A DNA stretch of 64,000 nt from JAQVEB01 sp028698105 (GTDB taxonomy: Bacteria; Bacteroidota; Bacteroidia; Bacteroidales; Dysgonomonadaceae), in NCBI GenBank assembly GCA_964293155.1, contig CAXYYA010000009.1:29757-93756 (forward strand). Direction: 5' to 3'. Positions within the stretch are counted from its first letter, which is position 1. The number at the start of each line of letters is the position of its first letter. This document shows, one piece after another, positions 8,345 to 18,633 of the stretch. The position numbers and the translations under genes were made by a program. The notes under the pieces are model-generated. The model was not told the origin of the DNA. It did not search any database and saw nothing but the letters and a program-made list of their open reading frames with translations.

Positions 8345-9217
8345 ATGAATAAGCTGCCCGAATTCAGCCTGAAAAAATTCTACTGGAAAGATTATCTCAA
8401 CATAATCTTAGGTACTTTTATGTACGCACTTGGTGTTACGCAATTCATTGTTCCTCATAAATTTGTGATGGGCGGTCTGACGGGTGCAGCCGTATTGCTG
8501 AATTACGCGTTCAATTTTCCCGTCTCCCTTTCTGTGTTGGTTATGAACACGCTACTGCTGATTATTTCGTTCAGAATACTCGGGACGGAATTTCTTGTGA
8601 AGACCGTTGTCGGAGTGGGAGCGCTCACTTTTTTTATCGGGATGTTCGAGTGGTTTAACTGGACACCTATCATGATGGACGAACCGATTATGGCCGGTTT
8701 GATCGGTGCAATCATCGGCGGAGCCGGGGTGGGATTGGTGATGTCGGTAAACGGAAGCAGCGGTGGCACCGATATCATTGTTTTGGTTATCAATAAATAC
8801 CGGAATATTACGCCCGGGCGTACAATGCTTTTTGTGGACCTGATCATTATCTCGGCTTCTTTTCTCATTTTCAGAAGCGTAGAAACCATTGTTTACGGTA
8901 TTATCATTATCGCGGTGATGTCCACATCGGTTGACTGGATATTGAACGGGATCCGGCAATCGGTGCAATTTTTTATTTTCTCATCGCGTTACGAAGAAAT
9001 TGCCACGCAGATCAACCTGCAGCTACACCGCGGCTGCACTGTGCTCAATGCTACCGGCTGGTACTCCAAGAACGAACAGAAAGTACTGTTGGTGATGGCT
9101 AAGCGAAACGAATCCACTTCCATATTCAGACTCGTGAAATCCATTGATGGTAACGCATTCGTCTCACAAGCCTCGGTTATCGGTGTTTATGGAAAGGGTT
9201 TCGATAAGATAAAATAA
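8345..9217 (+). CDS. YitT family membrane protein (DUF161 + DUF2179)
   Basis: 290 residues. The N-terminal part has about five transmembrane segments with the family-typical GLTGAAVLLNY and the glycine-rich AIIGGAGVGLVMSVNGSSGG stretch. The C-terminal DUF2179 domain follows (QLHRGCTVLNATGWYSKNE, then a region ending VIGVYGKGFDKIK). The family is widespread in bacteria; its transport or signalling role is not established. It begins 4 nt after the leuS stop, so the two are very probably co-transcribed and translationally coupled. Confidence 0.88.
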   Translation: MNKLPEFSLKKFYWKDYLNIILGTFMYALGVTQFIVPHKFVMGGLTGAAVLLNYAFNFPVSLSVLVMNTLLLIISFRILGTEFLVKTVVGVGALTFFIGMFEWFNWTPIMMDEPIMAGLIGAIIGGAGVGLVMSVNGSSGGTDIIVLVINKYRNITPGRTMLFVDLIIISASFLIFRSVETIVYGIIIIAVMSTSVDWILNGIRQSVQFFIFSSRYEEIATQINLQLHRGCTVLNATGWYSKNEQKVLLVMAKRNESTSIFRLVKSIDGNAFVSQASVIGVYGKGFDKIK

Positions 9218-9242
9218 AATGAGGTTTTACTCCTTTATAACG

Positions 9243-9259
9243 TATTTTTGTTATTTTTG
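9243..9259 (+). promoter_or_regulatory. Minus-7 boxes upstream of the GH2 gene
   Basis: Two overlapping-range TATTTTTG boxes (9243-9250 and 9252-9259) match TAnnTTTG and lie 32-41 nt before the ATG at 9291. A promoter here supports the later start, because an ATG at 9219 would lie upstream of it. The minus-33 element is not clear. Confidence 0.35.
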
Positions 9260-9290
9260 CAACCTTACACAAACACACATTATCATCGCT

Positions 9291-11885
9291 ATGAAAAAAA
9301 ATCTGTGTCTCTCCATTTTAACATTACTTCTTCCATTTTTTCTTTCGGCGCAACTTTCGGAACTTCATCTCAACAATAACTGGAAAGCAAAACGTGTTTC
9401 AGATGTAAATTTGAGCGGAGAGCAACTCACAACTCGTGGTTTTTCCCCTTCGGGATGGATGGAGGCTGTTGTGCCCGGAACCGTTCTGACAACGCTTCTT
9501 CATAACAATCAGATTCCCGACCCGTTTTTCGGAATGAACAATAACCTGATTCCTGATGTGTATGATACGGGACGCGGCCATTATACCTATTGGTTTTACA
9601 ACGAATTTGATACTCCTGCAATGGACAAAAATTCGCAGGTGTGGCTTTCATTCCGGGGATTGAATTATTTTGCCGATTTTTATTTGAACGGACATCGGTT
9701 GAACGCGAAAACTCACGAGGGAATGTACTTGCGCGAGAAATTCAACATCACTCCGTATCTGAATAAAAAAGGCAAAAATAGGCTGGCTGTTTGGGTGGCT
9801 CCGCCCGATCCGGTGGGAAATCCCGAACGAGGACAAGCCGGCGACGGTATGATCGCCAAAAATGTGACGATGCAGTTTACGGCAGGCTGGGACTGGATTT
9901 GTCCGATTCGTGACCGCAATACCGGAATCTGGGACAAGGTAACGCTCGAAGTTACCAAAGCGGTGGATATCCGCCATCCGTACATCGAGACTTCCGTTCC
10001 GGGCAAACGAACACCGGGCGGAAATCAAGCGTCTGCTTTTGTAAAACCTTCGGTTGAGGTGAAAAATACATCGGGAAAACGGGTAACCGGAACGCTGACA
10101 GCCACACTGGAAGGTATTCAGAAATCGGTTAAAGTAACGCTGAGCCCGTTCGAAGAAAAAACTGTGGTTATCCCCGGATTTGAAGTGAAAAATCCACGGT
10201 TGTGGTGGCCAAACGGCATGGGAGAGCAGCCGCTCTACAACATAAAAATTGATTTTAAAACCGGCAATTCGAAAAGCGATTCCGAGACAGTTACTTTCGG
10301 TATCCGGGAAACGGGAAATTATTTCGATACAGCCGTCAAAGCGCAGGTTTTCACGGTAAACGGACAGAAAGTGTTTATTAAAGGTGGCAACTGGATTGCA
10401 TCGGATGCGTTGCTTCGGTTATCGAAAGAGCGGTATGAAGCTGAGGTCAGGTTGCACGCCGGAATGAACATGAATATGATCCGCATTTGGGGCGGCGGTC
10501 TCACGGAACGCCCCGAATTTTACGAAGCGTGCGATAAATACGGTATTCTGGTGTGGCAAGACCTGTGGATTACCGGCGACGGCAACGGCGAATGGGAAGA
10601 TAAAGTGAAAAAAGAATCGCAGGAGGTCAGGAAAAAATACCCCGACAACCATGCGTTGTTCCTGGAATCGGTGGTGGATCAGGTGAAAATGCTCCGCAAT
10701 CATCCCAGTTTGTACCTTTGGTGCGGCGGGAACGAAACTTATCCGCCCGATGATATTTTGCAGGCGCTCGAAAACGATATTTTTCCGAAGTACGATCCAA
10801 AACGGTTCTTTTTGGATAAATCCACTTCGCCCAAACTGATGACCAACTCCATCGGCGGCGTGGGCGACGGGCCTTACGGAATCCGCGAGCCGGAGGATAT
10901 CTTCAACACACGATCTTTTCCCTTCAATCCCGAAACCGGTTCCATCGGAATTCCCAATTACGAAGGGTTAAAGAAAATTATTCCCGAAAATGAGTTGTTC
11001 CCTCCCGTGGATTCGGCGCTCAGCGAAATTTGGCGTTACCACAAATACATTTCGTTAAACAATTTCCCCGACCGGTACGGAAAAGTGAAGGACGCAAAGG
11101 ATTTCTGTGTGAAATCGCAATTGGTTCAATACGAGCAATACCGGGCGTTGCAGGAAGCGTTCAATTACAAAATGTGGGATTGGTACACGGGTATGCTGGT
11201 GTGGAAAAACCAAAATCCGTGGACGGCATTGCGCGGCTCGTTTTACGATTATTACCTCGACTACAACGGCGGATATTTCGGATTTAAGCACGCCGCTGCG
11301 CCGGTTCATATTCAGTTGAACCTGAACGATTCATCGGTTTGTGTATTAAATCAAACGGCTGCCGATGTAAAGGATGTTACAGCCGTTGTGCGGTTATACG
11401 GCTTGCACGGTAACTTGATCTCCAAACAAACACACGAACTGGATATCGCCTCAAATCAAGTGAAACTGCTCGATAAAATACGGTTGCCGGAGGCAAAAGG
11501 TGTGTTTTTCCTGAAACTGGAACTGAAGAAAGCGGGTAAAGCAATCGATGAAAATTTGTATTGGTTGACCAATACACCCCGTTCGTACGAAAAACTGAAT
11601 GAACTGAAGAAAACAGACGTAACCGTTTCGCTTCGCGAAAAAAATCAAGGAAAGATTTCTGTGCAACTATCCAATCAATCCAAAGAGTCGGCTTTCTTTA
11701 TCCGCCTGAAAACAGTGAACGAAAAGAACGAGCTTATTTTACCTACCTATTTTTCGGATAATTATATTACGCTGCTCCCTCGCGAAAGCAAAATCCTTGA
11801 AATGGAATTGCCTTCGGCAAATGTTCAAAATGCGAGACTTGTTGTTGAGGGGTGCAATGTGGAGGAGAAAATTGTGCAATTGTAG
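9291..11885 (+). CDS. Glycoside hydrolase family 2 (beta-mannosidase / exo-beta-glucosaminidase type)
   Basis: About 864 residues from the Met at 9291, which opens a clear signal peptide (MKKNLCLSILTLLLPFFLSA). The frame also has an ATG at 9219 but the added residues are not signal-like. GH2 layout: N-terminal galactose-binding-like domain (WMEAVVPGTVLTTLL), immunoglobulin-like domain, then a TIM barrel with GMNMNMIRIWGGG and the acid/base Glu in LWCGGNE. The MKAP-like C-terminal part (GYFGFKHAAAPVHIQLNL) resembles the mannosidase/exo-glucosaminidase branch rather than beta-galactosidase. The neighbouring GH130 and SusCD genes argue for trimming beta-mannosides in the periplasm. Exact specificity is inference. 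Confidence 0.85.
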   Translation: MKKNLCLSILTLLLPFFLSAQLSELHLNNNWKAKRVSDVNLSGEQLTTRGFSPSGWMEAVVPGTVLTTLLHNNQIPDPFFGMNNNLIPDVYDTGRGHYTYWFYNEFDTPAMDKNSQVWLSFRGLNYFADFYLNGHRLNAKTHEGMYLREKFNITPYLNKKGKNRLAVWVAPPDPVGNPERGQAGDGMIAKNVTMQFTAGWDWICPIRDRNTGIWDKVTLEVTKAVDIRHPYIETSVPGKRTPGGNQASAFVKPSVEVKNTSGKRVTGTLTATLEGIQKSVKVTLSPFEEKTVVIPGFEVKNPRLWWPNGMGEQPLYNIKIDFKTGNSKSDSETVTFGIRETGNYFDTAVKAQVFTVNGQKVFIKGGNWIASDALLRLSKERYEAEVRLHAGMNMNMIRIWGGGLTERPEFYEACDKYGILVWQDLWITGDGNGEWEDKVKKESQEVRKKYPDNHALFLESVVDQVKMLRNHPSLYLWCGGNETYPPDDILQALENDIFPKYDPKRFFLDKSTSPKLMTNSIGGVGDGPYGIREPEDIFNTRSFPFNPETGSIGIPNYEGLKKIIPENELFPPVDSALSEIWRYHKYISLNNFPDRYGKVKDAKDFCVKSQLVQYEQYRALQEAFNYKMWDWYTGMLVWKNQNPWTALRGSFYDYYLDYNGGYFGFKHAAAPVHIQLNLNDSSVCVLNQTAADVKDVTAVVRLYGLHGNLISKQTHELDIASNQVKLLDKIRLPEAKGVFFLKLELKKAGKAIDENLYWLTNTPRSYEKLNELKKTDVTVSLREKNQGKISVQLSNQSKESAFFIRLKTVNEKNELILPTYFSDNYITLLPRESKILEMELPSANVQNARLVVEGCNVEEKIVQL

Positions 11886-11944
11886 GGTGATTTTATATCA
11901 TTATTCCGAAAACTGTTCACAATTTGGTTTTTTTGAAACCCACG

Positions 11945-14900
11945 TTAACTGTTTGCTTCTCTGTATTCTTTGGGAGTCTTCGTATATTTCTTAAAAAACT
12001 CTCTGTAAAAATAGGTTTTATTATTAAAACCTGATGCGTACATGGTTTCCTGAACGGTTTGATTAGTGGTACGCAATAGTTTTGCGGCATGCTTTAGACG
12101 AATGGAACGAATAAATTCTGTTGGAGTCTTTTTTGTAATTTCTTTTATTTTGCGGTAAAGCTGTATTTTGCTGATTGCTGTTTCGTTCGCTATGAAGTCT
12201 ATTGTGAGTTCTTCGTTATCTAAATTTTCATAAATAATTTTTGTAATATGAAGTATAATATCCTTGTCTTCCTTGCGGATAAGGCTACCTTCGTATTGCT
12301 CGAAGTCGGAATAAGGAGAATTGCTATATTCTTTCAATTTGTCTTTTTTGTGAAGAAGACTTTCTACTATTACTTCCAAATGACGGAAGTTGAAAGGTTT
12401 ATTGATGTATGCGTCGGCACCCACTTCGAATCCTTCAATTTGACTTTCAATTGAACTTTTCGATGATAAAAGTATGATGGGAATATGGCCGGTGAATTCC
12501 TGGGTTTTCATTATTTTTACAAATTCCACACCATTCATTTCCGGCATAACAATGTCGCTGATGATCAATATCGGGCGTTGCATATTCACAATGCGTAAAG
12601 CTTCTTTTCCGTTAGAAGCTTCCACAATTGTGTAATTCGGACTCAAAAGATCAGTTATCATTGAACGTATCTCTTGATCATCCTCAACTACCAGGATAAA
12701 CGAATCGGTCGAATGGAAATTTTTGTTGGTTGATTTGCTTTCTTCCGTCCGGGGATCGATTCCTATCCGTTTGCTCGGCTTCAATGGTTCTGAATCGGTT
12801 TTTTGATTTACTTGTACCGCTAGCCCCGTTATCAACTCCAAATTCGGAAGACAAACCTCGAATAGAGTGTATGTCTTCCCATCACTTTCAACGCGGATAT
12901 CTCCTTCGAGAACATTTGCTACACTTTTACACAAAGCCAGCCCGATACCATGTCGGGGATAATCACCTATGGAAGCTTGTTTCTCAAGACGGTTCAAGAC
13001 TTCGAACCTGTCAAATAAAGCATCGTAATATTCCGTTTTAACGCCGGTGCCACCATTTTTAATCGAAATCCACAGTTTGTCGTTCTCGGTTCTGACGTTA
13101 ATTTCGATGTGTTCTTCTTCAGGAGTGTATTTTACGGCATTCGATAGCAAATTGAAAATAATTTTTTCAAGATTGTTCCTGTCCGTATTCCATGTTATGT
13201 TTTCATCGGGTAAAAAATCGATTGTGTAATTGATTTTTTTCTGCTCAAGTATTTCGATGAAGTTATCCATTGCATATTTGATCAATTCAGGAATATCAAC
13301 CGCTTCAATTTTAAGTTTTAGGTGTCCGGTTTCTGCTTTCCTGAACTCTACAAGTTGTTCAATCAAATTTTGCATTCTTTCGGAGTTTGACTTTATTACT
13401 TGTAAGTATTTTTTTGTATAACTGTTTGTTTCTTCCCTCATCAGTTTATCGCAAGGTCCATATATAAGGGTTAAAGAGTTGGAGAATTCGTGGGCGATAT
13501 TAGTAAAAAAACGAAGTTTTCCTTGATGGATTTCTTCTGCTTTTTGTTTTTCCAATTCTTTCATTCTTATATCGTTATTAAGTTTTAAACGATACAAAAT
13601 CAACTTTCGGATAATTGCAGCGATGCCCAAGAATAAAACGAAATAAAACAAATAAGCTAAATTACTTTTCCACCATGGCGGAGTCATTTCTATTGGTAAA
13701 TTGAACAGTGTTTCACTCCATACTTTATTTGCATTGCTGGCCTTCACCTTAAGCAGATATTTTCCTTTTGGCAAATTGGTGAAAACAATGGCGTTAGATG
13801 TACCCAAGTTAACCCAATCATCGTGAAATCCCTCTAACATATATGCTATCTCGCATTTGGGCGAAGCCAAGTAGTCAATGGGTATAAAACGGAAGCTGAA
13901 TGACTTGTGTTTGTGGGACAAAGTGAGAACTTTGGCTTTTTCCTTTCGCACAAGATAATCGGACAAATGGACCTCGGTATTATCCACATAAAAGGCATCC
14001 AGCCACAGTTGCGGCGTATATTCGTTTTGCAGGATTTCAAGAGGGTTAAACTCATTGAATCCATTGATTCCTCCAAAATAAAAAAAAGGAGAACGTGGAC
14101 TTGAATAATAAGATCCATCCGAAAATTCGTTATCTTGCAATCCATCGTTTGCGAAATACGAAATAATATGGTAGGAATCTTCTCCGTCTCCGTTGGGGAT
14201 AAGTTTAGCAAGTCCGTTATTGGTGCTGACCCACAAATTATTATTCTTGTCTTCTAAAATGCCATGAATTGTGTTGTTAGGCATTCCGTTTTTTTCACTG
14301 AAATTAAAGATTACGGGCTCTTTACCATCCAATATGAGTTTGTTCAAACCCATACTGGTGCCTGCCCATAAATTTCCCTTATTGTCCTCGTGTAGGCATA
14401 GCACATCGTCGCTACTGAAATTATTTTCGGAGAATTTAAATACTTCAAATTTTTCGTTATTGATATTAAACCTGTTAACTCCTCCTCCACGGGTAGCTAT
14501 CCACAAATGTGTATTGTCGTCTTTTATAATCGAGTAAACGATATTATTACTCAGGGATAATCCTTTTTCACTGAAAATAAATTGTTTGTAATCGGTAACC
14601 TTGTATGGGGTTGCAGAAAGGTCGATTTTCAATTTATACATTCCATATCCGCTTGTTCCAACCCATAAAATATGGTCGTCATCCGGTAAAATAGCGTAAA
14701 TAGACGAAAGCATTAAGTTTTTCGGGATATCCAATCTGCTAATATTTCCTAATCTTGTATCGTAATAATTGATTCCGTTTCCGTCTGTCCCAATCCAATA
14801 TTCATTTTCAAAACCTTTTACGATTTTAAATACTGAATTACTTAATAATCCGTTTTCTATACTGAATCTGTTGTTGAGTTTTAATTCTCCGGCTTTCAGG

Positions 14901-15991
14901 TCTCTGATAAAGGTATGTATCCCCGATCCTTTGGTACCTACCCAAAGCATTTGGTTATCGTCTGTGAAAAAAGTTCTCACGGCGGCATTTCCGAAGTTTG
15001 GAATATTCTCCGAAAAATAAACCCGGAATTTTTCATCGGAAGGAATAATTTTATAAACTCCTTTCATATCGGTACCAACCCATATAATATTCTGACTGCC
15101 GCCATATACAACCAAAACGGGTATGTCTTTTATCACGGGCTCCACGCCGGTATTAAAATTGTATAGGTACAATCCTTTTGACGTACCTATATATATTGAT
15201 TCTTTACTGAATTCGATGTCGTTTATATAACCGATTTCGTTTCCAACGAAAAGTAACTGGAGTTTATCCTTTAGTACATCATATACATAAATGCTATGAT
15301 CTGTCGTCTGAAAAAGTATTTGATCTGATTTAAAGTTAAAAACATTCTCGATGCCGTTCAATGAAAATTCACTTATTTCATGTACGCTTAAACGATCTTC
15401 TTCTGTTTTGATTTTAACCGAATACAAGGATTTTTCTTTTGTCAATATCCATAAATTGTCATTGTTGTCGAATAAAATTTTGTGAATATTCAATTTTTCA
15501 CTGATACCCAGTGACTTAAACATACTCTTCTCTGAATCGAAATAATACAAACCTTGTTGATAAACGGAGGCAACAATCTTACCTTGAGAGTTTCTTGCGA
15601 TTAAATACGAGTGTTCGTTTGTTATTTCTCGACTTAGTGAATCAACGAAGAAACGTTCGAAAACCTTTTCTTTTATATTGAATCGGTTTATACCGATGTC
15701 TGTGGCTACCCACAAATAATCTCTTTTTTCTTCAATAATATTACGGATGATATTGTTGCTGATGCTTTGAATATCTCCGGGCGAAGGTTTATAAACTTTA
15801 AATTCTTTGCCGTTATATAAATTCAGTCCGTCCCATGTCCCGAACCACATCAACTGATTGGAATCCTGATAAATTACGTTTATGGAACTATTCGATAGCC
15901 CATCGTTGTTTGTCAGGGTTTTAATGTCAAAATCAATTGCGTAACCGGCTACTGAGAGTAAAAGAAAAAATATGCTGATAATCTTTTTCAT
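11945..15991 (-). CDS. Hybrid two-component system regulator (HTCS) of the glycan locus
   Basis: 1348 residues. A signal peptide is followed by about 14 Reg_prop propeller repeats (recurring NxLWVGT and GLNRF-type units) and a Y_Y_Y domain near residues 695-760. A transmembrane helix comes next, then the kinase (phospho-acceptor H834 in AHEFSNSLTLI), a HATPase domain (FNLLSNAVKYTPEE, HGIGLALCKSV), a receiver domain (D1146 in ISDIVMPEMNG) and a C-terminal AraC-type HTH. The periplasmic propeller senses an oligosaccharide and the HTH activates the adjacent PUL. The H-box has SNS where RTP is usual, but His is kept. It lies between the two plus-strand halves of the locus. Strongly AT-rich compared with the GH2 gene. 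Confidence 0.93.
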   Translation of the reverse strand: MKKIISIFFLLLSVAGYAIDFDIKTLTNNDGLSNSSINVIYQDSNQLMWFGTWDGLNLYNGKEFKVYKPSPGDIQSISNNIIRNIIEEKRDYLWVATDIGINRFNIKEKVFERFFVDSLSREITNEHSYLIARNSQGKIVASVYQQGLYYFDSEKSMFKSLGISEKLNIHKILFDNNDNLWILTKEKSLYSVKIKTEEDRLSVHEISEFSLNGIENVFNFKSDQILFQTTDHSIYVYDVLKDKLQLLFVGNEIGYINDIEFSKESIYIGTSKGLYLYNFNTGVEPVIKDIPVLVVYGGSQNIIWVGTDMKGVYKIIPSDEKFRVYFSENIPNFGNAAVRTFFTDDNQMLWVGTKGSGIHTFIRDLKAGELKLNNRFSIENGLLSNSVFKIVKGFENEYWIGTDGNGINYYDTRLGNISRLDIPKNLMLSSIYAILPDDDHILWVGTSGYGMYKLKIDLSATPYKVTDYKQFIFSEKGLSLSNNIVYSIIKDDNTHLWIATRGGGVNRFNINNEKFEVFKFSENNFSSDDVLCLHEDNKGNLWAGTSMGLNKLILDGKEPVIFNFSEKNGMPNNTIHGILEDKNNNLWVSTNNGLAKLIPNGDGEDSYHIISYFANDGLQDNEFSDGSYYSSPRSPFFYFGGINGFNEFNPLEILQNEYTPQLWLDAFYVDNTEVHLSDYLVRKEKAKVLTLSHKHKSFSFRFIPIDYLASPKCEIAYMLEGFHDDWVNLGTSNAIVFTNLPKGKYLLKVKASNANKVWSETLFNLPIEMTPPWWKSNLAYLFYFVLFLGIAAIIRKLILYRLKLNNDIRMKELEKQKAEEIHQGKLRFFTNIAHEFSNSLTLIYGPCDKLMREETNSYTKKYLQVIKSNSERMQNLIEQLVEFRKAETGHLKLKIEAVDIPELIKYAMDNFIEILEQKKINYTIDFLPDENITWNTDRNNLEKIIFNLLSNAVKYTPEEEHIEINVRTENDKLWISIKNGGTGVKTEYYDALFDRFEVLNRLEKQASIGDYPRHGIGLALCKSVANVLEGDIRVESDGKTYTLFEVCLPNLELITGLAVQVNQKTDSEPLKPSKRIGIDPRTEESKSTNKNFHSTDSFILVVEDDQEIRSMITDLLSPNYTIVEASNGKEALRIVNMQRPILIISDIVMPEMNGVEFVKIMKTQEFTGHIPIILLSSKSSIESQIEGFEVGADAYINKPFNFRHLEVIVESLLHKKDKLKEYSNSPYSDFEQYEGSLIRKEDKDIILHITKIIYENLDNEELTIDFIANETAISKIQLYRKIKEITKKTPTEFIRSIRLKHAAKLLRTTNQTVQETMYASGFNNKTYFYREFFKKYTKTPKEYREANS

Positions 15992-16286
15992 TCTCGGATG
16001 ACGTTTATCTCGCTCGTTTTTACAAGAAATGGTTTTTGAATTTTTTCTCGCATTTTTTAAGAAAAGTGATGCATTCCTATAAATACAAATTTACACAATT
16101 TCTGGAGAAGACTTGTATAAAAACATGTAAATTTAGGTTGTTTCAAAGTAGGAAAAAAGTACATTATTCTTTAAAAAGAGTATATTTTTTTAATTGAAAG
16201 ATATGTGTACTAGTTTGAAAGTGTAGGATACCGTTTTAAAATTTAAGCACATTAATTTTGATTACGTTTTTTAAAAATATTATATC
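15992..16286. promoter_or_regulatory. Divergent intergenic region of HTCS and GH130 genes
   Basis: Gene-free, very AT-rich stretch of 295 bp between divergently transcribed genes, so it should carry promoters for both. A TAATTTTG minus-7-like box at 16253-16260 lies 26 nt before the GH130 start. No partner TTTG is seen at the right spacing. No clear operator palindrome was found. Confidence 0.4.
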
Positions 16287-17330
16287 ATGGACATTGCAAG
16301 ACGCTACAACGAAAATCCATTATTGCATCCTTCAGATTTTAGGCCGGGAATCAAAGGGATGGAAATAACTTGTTTACTCAATCCCGGTGTATTTAGAATG
16401 AACGGAAAAACGTGGCTCTTGATGCGCGTGGCTGAACGACCGAAACAATTGGATCAGAAAATAAGTTTTCCCGTTTATAATGAAGAAGGGAAAATAGAAG
16501 TATTGATTTTTGACAAAACAGACCCTCAATTGGATGCTTCAGACCCTCGCGTAATAAAATACAAAGGACAAAATTATCTCACTACGCTCTCATATTTGCG
16601 GTTGGTGTGTAGCGACGACGGAATACATTTTCGCGAAGATCCGGCGTATCCGCCCGTTTTTGGAGAAGGAATGTTGGAGTCATTCGGCATAGAAGATTGT
16701 CGCGTGACAACGATGGAAGACGGCTTTTTTCTCACCTATACAATGGTATCGCCTATGGCGGTGGGAGTTGGGCTGATTATTACAGATGATTTCAAAACTT
16801 ATGAAAGGAAAGGAATGATATTCCCTCCGCACAATAAAGATTGTGCCATTTTTGAGGAAAAAATCAATAACAAGTACTATGCATTGCACCGACCAAGCAG
16901 TCCCGAATTAGGCGGAAATTATATTTGGTTGGCAGAATCTCCCGATAGAATTCATTGGGGAAATCATAAGTGCATTGCAGTTAACCGTGAAAACAGTTGG
17001 GACTCGGCACGCGTGGGTGCAGGTGGTTCACCTATTAAAACACCGCAAGGATGGCTCGAAATATATCACGGGGCAAACGCCGATCATAGGTATTGTTTGG
17101 GTGCATTGTTGCTGGATTTAAACGATCCGTCTAAAGTGTTGGCCCGAAGCGTGGAACCGATTATGGAACCAATTGCTGAATATGAAAAGACCGGATTTTT
17201 CGGTAATGTTGTTTTCACGAACGGTCATTATGTAGAAAATGATACCATCAAAATGTATTATGGTGCAAGTGATGAGGTTATTTGTGGCGCAGAGTTTTCA
17301 ATCCAAGAAATTTTAGATTCATTAAAATAA
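16287..17330 (+). CDS. GH130 beta-1,4-mannosyl disaccharide phosphorylase
   Basis: 347 residues, no signal peptide, so cytoplasmic. GH130 five-bladed propeller enzymes phosphorolyse beta-1,4-mannosides to mannose 1-phosphate. Visible features are the N-terminal RYNENPLLHPSDF and LLNPGVF motifs, the segment ESFGIEDCRVT holding the proposed catalytic Asp, HRPSSPELGGNYIW, and YHGANADHRYCLGALLLDL. The acceptor (glucose, GlcNAc or mannose) cannot be set from sequence alone. It is followed after 4 nt by an MFS transporter, consistent with intracellular processing of an imported disaccharide. Confidence 0.88.
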   Translation: MDIARRYNENPLLHPSDFRPGIKGMEITCLLNPGVFRMNGKTWLLMRVAERPKQLDQKISFPVYNEEGKIEVLIFDKTDPQLDASDPRVIKYKGQNYLTTLSYLRLVCSDDGIHFREDPAYPPVFGEGMLESFGIEDCRVTTMEDGFFLTYTMVSPMAVGVGLIITDDFKTYERKGMIFPPHNKDCAIFEEKINNKYYALHRPSSPELGGNYIWLAESPDRIHWGNHKCIAVNRENSWDSARVGAGGSPIKTPQGWLEIYHGANADHRYCLGALLLDLNDPSKVLARSVEPIMEPIAEYEKTGFFGNVVFTNGHYVENDTIKMYYGASDEVICGAEFSIQEILDSLK

Positions 17331-17334
17331 TAAT

Positions 17335-18633
17335 ATGTCGAAAAACATAGGGGGAGAATACCATTTTTTCCGCTCTCAGCCGCTGAATATAAGAACGCTA
17401 CTTGTAACAAATATGTTGTATGCTCTTATATTGCCTATTATCGAAATTTTTGTCGGGGCATACATTATGCGTAATACGGGTAACTCGGCTTATGTGGCAA
17501 TTTATCAATTGTGCATGTATTCCGGAGTATTGGCTACATCTATACTTAATGGATTGATGATGAGAAAGATTAAAGCCTCGTCACTGTACGCTTTCGGCAT
17601 CTTGTTATCTGCGGTTGCACTAATGGCTATGATGTTTGTGCGTTCCATCGGAATTGTAGAATTGGGTGTGTCCGGATTTGTATTAGGTGCATCCACCGGA
17701 TTTTTCTGGACTAATCGCTACCTACTTACTTTGAACTCGACAAACGACGAAAACCGGAATTACTTTTTCGGGTTGGAATCTTTCTTTTTTTCGCTGTGGA
17801 GTATTACAGTTCCGTTGATCGTAGGAGCTTTTTTGGCATCGGTGGATGGACTTGGCCTATTTGGAAAAGTACTGAATGTAAACAACGGTTATCAGATTAT
17901 TACCGCTTTCAGCTTACTTATTGCCTTTGCAGCGGTTCTTGTTCTATCGAAAGGCCATTTCGAAAATCCGGCACAAAAAAAATTCTTTTACACTCGTTTT
18001 CATATACTGTGGCGAAAACTTTTGACTCTTGCCGGTCTCAAGGGGATGGTACAGGGGTTTTTGGTAACAGCTCCTGCCATATTGGTCATGCGGTTAGTGG
18101 GCAACGAAGGGTCACTGGGTTTGATACAAGGGATTGGGGGACTACTCACCGCAATTCTGGTTTACACCTTGGGACGAATTGCTAAACCCGAACACCGGAT
18201 GGCAATTTTCGGTCTTGGGTTGTTTGTCTTTTTCCTGGGTACACTGTTCAACGCAATCCTTTTTTCGGCTATAGGTGTCATTGTGTTTGTGTTGTGTAAA
18301 GTTCTGTTTCAACCTTTGCATGACTTGGCATATTTTCCCACGATGATGAAAACCATTGATGCTGTGAAGGCTATCGAAAAAAGAAACGAGTATGCCTATA
18401 TTCTTAGTCATGAAATAGGATTGTTTGTGGGACGAGCGTTCGGGATGGGATTGTTCATATCTCTGACCTATTGGATATCGGAAGATTTTGCTCTAAAATA
18501 TGCACTAGTAATCGTAGGAACTATTCAACTGTTGTCGTTACCGTTAGCCAAAAATATTATCAAAGATATTGATACGAATTACAAAACTTCAACGAAAAAT
18601 ATTAAACAAACTGATTATGAAACCGATTTTTAA
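17335..18633 (+). CDS. MFS transporter, probable mannoside/oligosaccharide permease
   Basis: 432 residues with about 12 hydrophobic segments and no signal peptide; inner-membrane major facilitator. It opens MSKNIGGEYHFFRSQPLNIR and carries YAFGILLSAVALMAMMF and FWTNRYLLTL segments. Position directly behind the GH130 gene suggests that it imports the disaccharide that GH130 cleaves. Its 3' end overlaps the next gene by 17 nt, so the cluster is read as one operon. Substrate is inferred from context only. Confidence 0.8.
   Translation: MSKNIGGEYHFFRSQPLNIRTLLVTNMLYALILPIIEIFVGAYIMRNTGNSAYVAIYQLCMYSGVLATSILNGLMMRKIKASSLYAFGILLSAVALMAMMFVRSIGIVELGVSGFVLGASTGFFWTNRYLLTLNSTNDENRNYFFGLESFFFSLWSITVPLIVGAFLASVDGLGLFGKVLNVNNGYQIITAFSLLIAFAAVLVLSKGHFENPAQKKFFYTRFHILWRKLLTLAGLKGMVQGFLVTAPAILVMRLVGNEGSLGLIQGIGGLLTAILVYTLGRIAKPEHRMAIFGLGLFVFFLGTLFNAILFSAIGVIVFVLCKVLFQPLHDLAYFPTMMKTIDAVKAIEKRNEYAYILSHEIGLFVGRAFGMGLFISLTYWISEDFALKYALVIVGTIQLLSLPLAKNIIKDIDTNYKTSTKNIKQTDYETDF

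Noticed and set aside
9219..9290. N-terminal extension of the GH2 gene
   Set aside because: The upstream Met precedes the minus-7 promoter boxes and the added residues hide a normal signal peptide starting at 9291.
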